Source: Candidatus Wallbacteria bacterium
Lineage (GTDB): Bacteria; Muiribacteriota; UBA6191; JACPRK01
Length of the DNA stretch: 12,704 nucleotides
Assembly: GCA_016199905.1 (NCBI GenBank)
Contig: JACQFU010000413.1
Coordinates: 1-12,704 of the forward strand
Direction: 5' to 3'
Position 1 is the first letter of the stretch. Each line of letters starts with the position of its first letter. The position numbers were made by a program, and so were the translations under genes. Shown one piece after another: positions 1 to 8,500 of the stretch. The notes beneath the pieces were generated by a model that did no database searches, was not told where the DNA came from, and was given only the letters and a program-made list of their open reading frames with translations.

Positions 1-21
1 AGGGTCGCCAGCGGCCGATAA

Positions 22-33
22 GCATGCTATAAT
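22..33 (+). promoter_or_regulatory. Extended -10 promoter for the glycosyltransferase gene
   Basis: A perfect TATAAT lies at 28-33, preceded by TGC at 25-27, which gives the extended -10 pattern TGnTATAAT. No good -35 box is visible about 17 bases upstream (around 5-10, TCGCCA), which is tolerated when the -10 is extended. Transcription would start near base 40, leaving a leader of about 45 bases before the GTG at 85. The -10 overlaps an 8-base palindrome (AGCATGCT, 21-28). In this GC-rich context an exact TATAAT so close to a start codon is unlikely to be chance, but there is no experimental support. Confidence 0.6.
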
Positions 34-43
34 TTCGCGCTTT

Positions 44-70
44 TTCGGACGCGAATCCGTCGTGTCCGAA
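44..70 (+). promoter_or_regulatory. Leader hairpin ahead of the glycosyltransferase start
   Basis: TTCGGAC (44-50) and GTCCGAA (64-70) form a perfect 7-base-pair stem around a 13-base loop. Two weaker pairs (43 with 71, 42 with 72) could extend it. The stem lies just after the predicted transcription start and ends about 14 bases before the GTG start codon. It could stabilise the transcript or limit ribosome access. No known riboswitch or protein-binding motif is recognised, and no clear Shine-Dalgarno sequence lies between the stem and the start. Confidence 0.35.
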
Positions 71-84
71 GACCAGTTCGAACC

Positions 85-1881
85 GTGATTCATCCGCTCG
101 TCATCTACCTGCTGGTGCTGGTCGTCAGCTTCGCCTGCCTGGATCTCCTGGCCCGATGCCTCGACCGGTTCGGCGTGGACGACAGCCGCGGACAAGACCT
201 CACGGCCTTCCTGCTGTTCCTCGGGTTCCTCACGGTGTTCTCGCCTTACTCCACGGCACTCGCCGCGGGTATCGTGGCCGCATCGGCCATTTTGCTGGTG
301 GGAGGCACTTTGGCGTTTCAACAGGGACTCGGCGGCAAGGGGCTGCTGCTGGCCGAGATGGCCGCGTACCTGTGCCTGGTCCGCTCGGGCGTCGAAATCC
401 AATTCATCCAGCGGCCATCGGGCGGATACTGGTTCCTCTCGGGGTGGTCCACCGTCGCCACGCTCGTCTGGTTCGCCGGCTTCGTCACCCTTCTGCGGAG
501 CGCGCGTGCGCTCCCGGGGCTCTATCAGGCCGTCGTGACTTTACTCTCCTACGTTCTGCTGGGCGGGTTGATGTTCGTGCCCCGCGGCGCCACGCCGGAC
601 GCGATTGTCTACGCCCTGGTGCTCGCGGCCACGACGACCGCCCTGTGGCTCCACGGCCAGCGCGGGAAGGCAGGCCGCATCGATAGCGTTAGCGCCTCGC
701 TCTGGGCGATGTCGCTCGCCGTTCTGCCCGTCGTGAGCTCCATCAAGAAGATCGCCCTCATCTCTCTGGTGACGCCGCTGCTCCTGCTGACGACGCCCGT
801 GCTGTTCTTCAGCTTTGTGATGCTCAAGAGCTACCTCGTTCCGAACTTCGCCAGCCGCAATGGAGCGCGCTGGGCGGTCCGCTGGAACTTGAGCCTGGAG
901 CGGACCGTGGACCTGGTCATGCTGTTCTGCCTGATGGGCAACATGATCGCTCTGCTCTATCTTTGCACCGGCAATCGGTTGTGGACTGCCGGGCTGGCGC
1001 TCGCGAACGCCGTGAGTTACTGGCGCCTCGTCAGCTTTGTACTGCTGCGGGACAAGACCGAGCAGAAGAAGGTCGGAAAGGGCGAAGCGATCGACATCCT
1101 GGGCGTCCCCTTCACTGTGGAGGGCTTCGACGATGCCGTCTCCCGCGTGGAGAGGATGATCGAAGACGGCCGCCCCCACTACATCATCACCCCGGACGCT
1201 CTTTCGTTGCTGCGGACGCTGGAGAGCGAGGAGTACCGCGACATCGTGCTGCGCGCCGATCTCCGCGTCCCCGACGGAGCGGGCGTGGTCTGGGCCGCCG
1301 ACGTGCTTTACGAAAGCCCGCTGCTGGAGCGCGTCCCGGGCGTCGAGTTGGTTGACCGGTTGGCAGCTGCGGCAGAGCGGCGGAACTGGGGAATCTACTT
1401 GCTGGGGGCCCGGCCGGAAGTGCTTCCGGCTGCGGCCGAGACCTTGCGCCGGCGTCACCCGAAGCTTCGCATTCTCGGAGCCCGGGACGGCTTTTTCACC
1501 GCCGCCGACGAGCCGCTCGTTCGCGACGAGATCAACCGCCTGAAGCCCGACATCGTCCTGGTCGCCCTGGGTGTCCCCAAGCAAGAGTTTTGGATCTCGA
1601 GGAACATTCGCCAGCTCGACGTGAAGCTCATGATGGGCGTGGGCGGAACCTTCGACGTGTTGGCCGGCGCCGTGGAGCGAGCGCCCGCGCTCTTCCGAAG
1701 TCTGGGGCTCGAATGGCTCTACCGAGCCATGCGGGAGCCGCACCGGCTGAATCGCATCCTGTCTCTTCCACTCTTCGTAAAGGAAGTTCTGCGAGCAAAG
1801 TTGCTGCGCGGCAACGCGCATCCCGATGACAGTTCCGCCGTGCCTCCAGCCGTGCCCGGCGACCTGCAGGCCGAGCGTTGA
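85..1881 (+). CDS. Membrane-anchored WecG/TagA/CpsF-family glycosyltransferase with a degenerate MraY/WecA-like N-terminal half
   Basis: Predicted to transfer a sugar from a UDP-sugar (typically a HexNAc or its uronate in this family) to a lipid-linked precursor on the cytoplasmic face, for exopolysaccharide or a related envelope glycan. Residues 1-322 are hydrophobic with about nine membrane segments. Residues 331-576 are the WecG/TagA/CpsF domain, with T369 and D397 (in ITPD and PDGAG) at the family's catalytic positions, LGVPKQEFW at 495-503, GVGGTFD at 518-524, RAP at 532-534 and GLEWLYR at 541-547. The N-terminal half follows the layout of polyprenyl-phosphate sugar-1-phosphate transferases but lacks their acidic catalytic residues. 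The GTG at 85 is the first possible start after an in-frame stop at 19-21. Most family members are only about 200-260 residues long. The glycosyltransferase call is firm. The dead-transferase reading of residues 1-322 is inference, and the exact sugar is unknown. Confidence 0.9.
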   Translation: MIHPLVIYLLVLVVSFACLDLLARCLDRFGVDDSRGQDLTAFLLFLGFLTVFSPYSTALAAGIVAASAILLVGGTLAFQQGLGGKGLLLAEMAAYLCLVRSGVEIQFIQRPSGGYWFLSGWSTVATLVWFAGFVTLLRSARALPGLYQAVVTLLSYVLLGGLMFVPRGATPDAIVYALVLAATTTALWLHGQRGKAGRIDSVSASLWAMSLAVLPVVSSIKKIALISLVTPLLLLTTPVLFFSFVMLKSYLVPNFASRNGARWAVRWNLSLERTVDLVMLFCLMGNMIALLYLCTGNRLWTAGLALANAVSYWRLVSFVLLRDKTEQKKVGKGEAIDILGVPFTVEGFDDAVSRVERMIEDGRPHYIITPDALSLLRTLESEEYRDIVLRADLRVPDGAGVVWAADVLYESPLLERVPGVELVDRLAAAAERRNWGIYLLGARPEVLPAAAETLRRRHPKLRILGARDGFFTAADEPLVRDEINRLKPDIVLVALGVPKQEFWISRNIRQLDVKLMMGVGGTFDVLAGAVERAPALFRSLGLEWLYRAMREPHRLNRILSLPLFVKEVLRAKLLRGNAHPDDSSAVPPAVPGDLQAER

Positions 1882-1919
1882 CACCTCGCGCCCGAGAGCA
1901 TCGGCGTTGCGTGGCAGGC

Positions 1920-1934
1920 GTGACTAAGGGTCAC
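1920..1934. repeat. Short perfect inverted repeat in the spacer
   Basis: GTGAC (1920-1924) and GTCAC (1930-1934) are inverted around a 5-base centre. The site sits in the 109-base gap between the glycosyltransferase stop and the small gene start. The stem is too short and lacks a T run, so it is a poor terminator. It could be an operator half-site pair or chance. Nothing else was recognised in this gap, and there is no good ribosome-binding site ahead of 1991. Confidence 0.2.
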
Positions 1935-1990
1935 TCGGGAAGTAGCTTCATGTCCGCTCTGGCGGCCACAACTCTCGACGATCTCCCATC

Positions 1991-2270
1991 ATGACCAGGT
2001 ACACGCCCTTCTACGCCGAAGAAGTGTTCATTGCCAACTGCTATGGCACTGAGGAGGAGATCGTCCGTTTCAACGAGTTGATGGAGCAACCCACCAACAA
2101 GGAGAACACGGTCCAGCTGAAACTACTCGGAGTGCCTGAAGATCGCGATGTTCGAGAAGAGCGCGCGACGCAGCGGCCAGCCCGTGTCGCCCTATCATCC
2201 GCCTTGCATGGACGAGTCCGATCCGGCAAAAGCAGCTCTCGACTGGTCCGGTCCGTCCAAGGGAAAGTAG
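1991..2270 (+). pseudogene. Small unrecognised protein gene, about 92 codons, interrupted by a +1 frameshift
   Basis: From ATG 1991 about 43 codons read like a real acidic protein, with strong G/C third positions and the start MTRYTPFYAEEVFIANCYGT. After about base 2118 that frame loses its coding character. The frame one base later is open from 2121 and continues well (NYSECLKIAMFEKSARR onward) to TAG at 2268-2270. Dropping one A from the AAA in CTGAAACTAC joins the halves into a 92-residue soluble protein with three cysteines and a C-terminus rich in Pro, Ser and Lys. No family is recognised, and there is no signal peptide or membrane segment. The gene follows the glycosyltransferase gene on the same strand after 109 bases and lacks a clear ribosome-binding site. 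The break may be a sequencing or assembly error or a true pseudogene. The first frame's extension past 2270 to 2629 runs antisense into the giant gene and is not credible. Confidence 0.5.
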
Positions 2271-2284
2271 GCGACCAACGCCGG

Positions 2285-2306
2285 CCAGCGGCTCGGGGGC
2301 CGCTGG
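2285..2306. terminator. GC-rich hairpin between convergent genes, possible bidirectional terminator
   Basis: CCAGCGGC (2285-2292) pairs perfectly with GCCGCTGG (2299-2306) around a 6-base loop. The hairpin begins 15 bases after the small gene's stop (2270) and lies 38 bases beyond the giant gene's stop on the other strand, as expected for a shared terminator of converging transcripts. Neither side has a proper T tract (only short TTT runs further out), so it would be an atypical, weak intrinsic terminator. The remaining intergenic bases up to 2343 show nothing else of note. Confidence 0.4.
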
Positions 2307-2343
2307 GCGATGGCCCGGAGGCGTTTCTGTGCCGACTGCCGGC

Positions 2344-2565
2344 CTACCGGCGATTCCGCCGTCGCAGCACGGCCGGTGATGCGACGCCCGCAAGCAGCAC
2401 GAGCAGGTCCGGCCAGGCCGACACGGGCCCCGCAGCCTGCACCATCACGCAGCCGCCGCCACCACCGCCGCCGGCGCTGACGGTGTCTTGGGCCGGCGGG
2501 GGTGTCGGCGTCGTTCCGCCGCCTCCCGTAGTGGGCGTCGGAGGCGGCACAGGGATGGAGGTCGT
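2344..2565 (-). other. C-terminal tripartite sorting tail of the giant protein (JDVT/MYXO-CTERM-like)
   Basis: After the last PKD-like domain come a Pro/Thr/Gly linker (residues 2927-2957), seven glycines, a single cysteine (C2965, codon at 2449-2451), a hydrophobic segment of about 15 residues starting after WPD at 2977-2979, and a terminal RRRNRR. Gly-rich/Cys, membrane segment and Arg cluster are the three parts of the MYXO-CTERM and JDVT-CTERM families, which are processed by dedicated intramembrane or exosortase-like proteases. The Gly run before Cys and the 8-14-residue gap to the membrane segment look closer to JDVT-CTERM, but the signature is not exact. C2965 is the only cysteine in the 2999 residues. 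No sorting enzyme is encoded in this window. Confidence 0.65.
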
Positions 2566-5500
2566 CTTGAACGACACTTGCTGCGTGACCGCGTCCTGGC
2601 CGTCGTCGATGACGACCTCGAACACATAGGTGCCCAGCACGCCCGATTCGAGCGCCAGGTCCAGCCGGGGAGAGATCCTATCGAACGTGAGCCGGGACGG
2701 ACCGGAGATCTGGCGCCACAAGAAGGTGAGGAGACCACCGATTCGCCCGCTGATCCTGGAATCGCGATCGAAGGACCCGCTCGCGTCGAGCTGGATGCTG
2801 GCCGGGCCCGACCCCGTGACGTTCACCTGGGTGTTGGACAAACGCACGATCGGCGTCGGTCCCGCGTTGCGGCCGATGCGCAGGTCGTCCACCGGGACGA
2901 CGACGCGGCTCTCGGCCGACTGCTCGCCATTCCACACCTGAAGCTTGAAGGCATACACGCCCGAGACGACCGGCTGGAAGGACGCGCGCGCCGTATCGGC
3001 GTTGGCCAACTCCACCGTGGCGGCCGTCGACGACTGGCGATCTTGCACCCACCGGTAGAGCAGCGTGCCGCCGGAGGCATCGGTAGCCGCAGCCTGCAGG
3101 AACACGGTCGGCGTGGTGGTCGCCGTGAGCTGAACGGTGCGGCCGTAGTCGAAGACGACTCCGCCGGCATCGACGGCCGTCGCCGACGCGATGACTGGCG
3201 GCCTCGGCCGCGCTGGCGAGAGGACCTGGATGTTGACGAACGAGGGCACGCTCTCCGCGCCGCCACTGTCCATGACAACGAGCCGGAAGCGGTAGTTGCC
3301 GGCCTGCGGCGGGACGAACTCCGGCCGGGCGACCGTCGCGTCGGACAGCGGCACCTCGGGAGTGAGATCCATCTCGTCGAACCGCTCCTGGTTCCAGCGG
3401 AAGTGCAGCGTGTCGAACGACTGGTCCGGATGATTCACGTTGACCTGTACGCGCACGACCTTCACGGTAACCGTGTCCTCCGCGCTGGCCAGCCCGAGCG
3501 GGCCGGAAGTGACGTGCTTGTACACCGTGAGCCCGAAGACGTAGGTGCCCGCAGTTCGCAAGCGCACTGACGGGTTCACGCTATGGAAGGGGTCGAGATC
3601 GGCATCGCCGCGACTGTCGGAGAATCGATCCGAGGCTGCCACATCCGGACCGGAAATCTTCCTCCACCGGAAGTCGAGCGACGGCCGAGAGGGGTCGGTC
3701 GTCGGACGATCCGGATCGACGCTGTCGCGTCCGAAGAGCGTGACGAGCTCGTCGACAGAGGCTCCCAAGGCGAGCACATCCTGGTCGATGCCGGCGTTGG
3801 CCAGCGGCACACGCTGGTTCTGGCTGTCCACGAGAATCTCCAGCGGCTCGCTCGATTCGAGCACGCCCGTGGCAGGTTGAGAGGCCGACTGCGAGCGAAC
3901 CGTGAGCGTCGCCTCGTAGGCGCCCGGCAGCCTGAAGTCCAGGGCAGGTGAAGCCGTATCGGCGCCGGCCACGATGTTGGCGCCGAAGCCCGGGTTCTTG
4001 GAAAGCTGCCAGCCGTACGTCACTCGCTCGCCGTTGGGGTCGAAGGAGTGGCTGCCGTCCAGCACGGTGCGGATCGTGTCGCCAGCCAACGTGAGCGACA
4101 ACTTGGTTCCCGCTCGGGCTCGGGGCGGAAGGTCCCGGACGTGCAACTGAACGTAAGAGGTCGGCGGAGTTTGGAACGTGGAGCCGTTGGAGATCGTGAG
4201 ACCGAAGAGGTAGTCTCCGGCGCCCTTCAGCTCGGCCAGAGCGACAGCCTTGTTCAGAGTGCCATCGAAGAGCGAGGAGGAGAGCATGGCCGGCCCAGCG
4301 ACCTTGCTCCACAAGTACGAGAGCGACCGGTTGTGGGGCTCGAAGCTTCGACTGGCATCCAGGGCGACGATGCCCGGGTCGACCTCGCCCGATGCCGTGG
4401 TGGCCACCACCGTGGGCCGGTTGTCCGACGCGCTGAGCGGGTTGGTGCCGCCACGCACTTCCGCGCCGTCGCTGACGCCGTCGTCATCGCTGTCGGGGTT
4501 CTCCGGATCGGTCCCGGCGGAATACTCTTGCAGGTTGGTCAAGCCGTCGTGGTCGTCGTCTGCATTGGGATCCAGGCCCGTGGTGCTGCCGCGACCATCG
4601 CGCCTGAGCGTCGCCGCAAACTCGAAGTCGTCCGGCATTCCGTCGCCGTCGCTGTCGAAGCGCAGCCGGCGCGTGAAGACTGCGGAGCGATTGCCGGTCC
4701 GATCGACGGCCTGGAGCGAGACGGTGACGGCCGCCGGCGACGGCTGGGGCTGGGCCTGCAGGGTGCCTCGGAAGGAACCATTGACGACCGAGAAGCTCCC
4801 GCTGCTGACCGATCCGCTCGAGCTGCTGACCAGCACGTTCGTCGCGGTGCGATCGACGACGGTGCCACTGACGTTCACGACACCTCCGACGGTCTGGTTG
4901 TCCGCGGGTTCGCCGACAACGAGGACCGGAGGCGTGGTGTCGATGGTGAAGCGGTTGTTCTGCGTCACCGTGCCAACCAGGCCGACGGCATTCCGAGCCC
5001 CCGAGACGGTGACTGTGAAGTCGCCGTCCGCGCCCGCTGCGACGTTCATCGCAAACAGGAAGCGAGTCGAGGAGACGCGCGTCAGGCTCGTGGCGGCGAC
5101 GTTGTTGGCGCCCGCGGTTCCGGCGATGGCGAGCGACGGATTTCCTGAGATCGGCTGATCGAAGTCGACCGTGATGGCCAGCGGACCCGCGCCGACGCCC
5201 GCCGGGTCGGAGCTGTAAGAGAGCGTGGCCGTAGGAGCGACTGTGGCAATCACGAACGTGGCGTTGGTGGCGGCGAGGTTGTCGTTGCCCGCCCGGTCGA
5301 ACCCGCCGCTCACGGCTGCCGTGAAGAGCCCGTCGTTGCCCGGCTGTACGTCCAGGACGAACGTGAACTGGTTGCCGGGCACCGCGCCGAGCATCGCGGT
5401 CGGCACGCGATTGTTGGGGCCTGCGGCCCCGGTGATGGCGATCGAGGGGCGAGCGACGACCGATTCATTGAAGAGCGCGGTGATCGTCAAGGGTCCTCGC

Positions 5501-8500
5501 CCGACGGTGCCGGAGATCTTGTCGTAGACCAATTGCACGCCCGCGCCAACCGTGTCGACCGTGAAGCGGTTGTTGGCGAGCACGAAGGTCGTGTTGCCTA
5601 GCTGGTCGCGGACGTTGCCCAAAGTGATCGTGTAGGTGCCGTCGCTGCCGGGGACGATGGAGCGACGGATGCCGAAGGCGGTACCCGGCACGACGCCGCC
5701 CAGCGTGGTCAAGGGCAGGGCGATGGGGCCCGCAGGGCCGCCGATGGCGATGGTGGGGGCCGCGACCAAGACGTTATCGAACACCGCAGTGATGTCGAGG
5801 GCGCCCGTGCTCACGGCGTCCGGGCCGCGGCTGTACGTCAACGCCACCGGCACGTTCGCCGCAACGATGACGATGCTGGAGCCGGCCGCCGGCGAGTTGG
5901 GGTTTCCCGCGCGATCCTTTCCGTCGGCAATGACGACGGTGAAGCTGCCGCTGTCGCCGGCGACGATGTTGGTCGTATAGGTGTATAGCGAGTCCGACCC
6001 GGCGCGGGTCATCGGAGTCGGGAACCGATTGTTGGCGCCCGTCGGGCCGTTGAGCGCTATCGTCGGGACGGTGACGATCGGCTCGAGGAAGCTGGCCGTA
6101 ATGGTGAGCAATCCAGCGGGAACGGCGCCGGCCGGCCGACTATAGGAGAGCCCGACGCCGGGCGAGGTCGTATCGACCTCGAAGCGCGTGTTGGTCGCGG
6201 CGCGAGCGGTGTTGCCCGCAGAGTCTGCGGCGCCGGCGACAGTCACGTCATAGAGGCCATCTTCGTCCAGAAGGAAGCTCACGTCCAAAGTGAAGACGCT
6301 TCGAGTGGCGGAGACGGTCATTCCCACCGAGTCGGCCACGAGCACGCCGTTGCGGAACATCGAGTAGACCGGGTGGCTGGAGAGCGACACGGCCTCGCTG
6401 AAGGTGGCGGTCACGCGAGTCGTGCCCGCCGGGAACACCGCGGGATTGCGCGCGTAGGACAGCGCAACCGACGGCCCGGTGGTGTCGATCACGAGCCGCG
6501 TGTCCACGGGCGGGCCTGCATCGATGCCCGCCGTATCCTGGGCGCCGGAGACCGACACCGTGAAGGCGCCGTCGTTGCCGACGACGATAGTGCGTGCGAG
6601 CTTGAAGGTGGTGGCGTCGACGCGCGTCATCGCCGCCAAGCTCACGTTGTTCGCGCCCGCCAGCCCGGCGATGGTGATGGACGGCGTCGTGGCGATGGGC
6701 TTGCTGAACGTCGCGGTGATGATCAGGGGGCCCGAAGTGACCGGGATGGGGCCGCGGCTGTAACTCAACGTAGTCGCCGGAGCGTTCGGGTCGACTTTGA
6801 TTTGGCCGTTCGAGGTCTGCGTGATAGGGTTGCCGGCCAGGTCCAGCGCGCCCAGTACCCGCACCGAGAAGTTGCCCGGGTTGTCCCGCACGACAGTCAT
6901 GTCGAACAGGAACACGCTCGGGTCCGCTGTGCGTGTCATTGCCACGGGGCCGACGTTGTTCTGGCCTGGGAAGCCGAGCGTTGCGATCGATGGAGGCGTC
7001 GCCAGCGGCTCGGTGAAGGCTGCCGTGATCCGCAGCGGGCCGGGAGGAACGTTCATCGGGTCGCGCGCGCTGTACGACAGCACCGCGAGGCCCGGCGTCG
7101 TGTCGACTATGAAGCTCCCGTTGACGGGCGGCTGCTGGACCGGGTTGCCGGCCCCGTCGGTCGCCGCAACCTCCACGGTCGTCGTGCCGTCTTGAACGCC
7201 TCCGAGCGCAGGCGTCACCAGGTAGTCGAAGCTCCACTGCGCCGGGTTGCCGGTCGGAGACATCGCTCGGCTGTCGACCGAGGCGCCGGGCCGGCGGACG
7301 GTCATCACCGGGGGCAGCGCCCCGCCGTCCATCTTCTCCGAGAACAGAGCAATGATGTGCAAGGTGCCCGACGCGACGCGCGTGAACGGCGCGGAGGGCT
7401 TGTCGTAGGTGAGGCTCACCCCGGGGGCTGTAGCGTCGACCACGTACGTGTTGCTGATCGTGAGGGGAAGGTTCAGGTTGTTGCCGGCGTCCTTGGCCCC
7501 CGTGATGCCGACCGTGAAGCTGCCGTCGTCGCCAGGCGTCAGGTCCTTGGTGAACTCCCACATCGTGTCGGTCGACGTGCGCGTCATCGGAAGGCCGAGG
7601 ACGTCGTTGTTCGTCGCGGCCGTGCCGCCTGTGACTATGATCGTGGGAGTGATCACGATCGGCTCGTCGAAGGTAGCGACGAACGTCGTGAGCCCGGCGC
7701 CCACCCGGCTGAACGGCGCCGATGGCTTGCTGCGCGTGAAGTTCTTGATGGAGGGGGGACGAGTGTCGACGAAGAACTGGGTGCTCGGCCCGGATGCGGG
7801 CAGGTTCGCATTCCCGGCTGAGTCGCGCCCACCCGAGACGCTCAACGTGAAAAGGCCGTCGTCGTTGGCGGAGATACCGGTCGGGTAGCTGAAGATCCAA
7901 TTCTTGCGGTCGGCTCCCTGAGTCATCGCCGCGTTGACGCGGTCATTGGAGGAGTCGTTGGGCAACCCACCCGAGATCGATAGGGTGGGGCCGACGACCA
8001 GGTCCTTGGTAAAAGTCGCCGTGATCGAGAGCGGGCCGGCGTTCACGCGCGTGAACGGAGCTGCGGGCCGGCTATAGTCGATCGACTGCACGCTGGGCAC
8101 GCCGGTGTCGACCGAGAAACTCCCGCCGCGGTCCGGCGCCGCTGCTACGGAATTGCCCGCCAGATCGGTGCCCACGCCGAAGGAGACGTTGAACGTTCCG
8201 TCATCGCCAGCCTGGATTCCGCTCGGATAGCGGAACGTCCAGGTGAGCGGATTCGCGGTGGCGCTCATCGCAGTCAGAGCGATATCGTTGGCCACGCTCA
8301 GGCCGCTGCCGCCGAGGATCTGCACGCTCGGCGTCGTACCCATCGGCTCCGAGAAGGTGACCGTCAGGGTGAAGGAGCCTGCATTGACCAGGGTGAACGG
8401 CGCGATGGGCCGGCTGTACTGAACGTCGGTGGCGCGCGGATTCACCGTGTCGACGACGAAGGTGTTGTTCGGGGGAGGGATCGGGCCCGCGACCGCGTTT

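Noticed and set aside
541..1884. Long antisense open frame opposite the glycosyltransferase gene
   Set aside because: Its product is rich in His, Gln, Arg and Gly with no domain pattern, and the plus-strand gene has clear family motifs. It is a by-product of high GC.
1882..1990. Intrinsic terminator just after the glycosyltransferase gene
   Set aside because: Only a 5-base-pair inverted repeat (1920-1934) without a T run is present, too weak to call.
1991..2629. A single 212-residue protein from ATG 1991 running into the giant gene
   Set aside because: Coding character is lost after about residue 43. The rest becomes Arg/Ser/Pro-rich and antisense to the sorting tail of the giant protein. 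The better reading is a frameshifted 92-codon gene.
2488..3570. Plus-strand open frame opposite the PKD-like domains
   Set aside because: Arg/Gly/Asp-rich without recognisable domains; a shadow of the minus-strand gene.
4048..5158. Plus-strand open frames of about 300-366 residues
   Set aside because: They are antisense to the calcium-binding segment and the last Ig-like repeat. Low-complexity composition and no family signature.
6248..7900. Overlapping long open frames on both strands within the repeat array
   Set aside because: Both arise from periodic GC-rich repeat DNA and read as Arg/His-rich nonsense, while the main minus frame keeps Ig-like motifs throughout.
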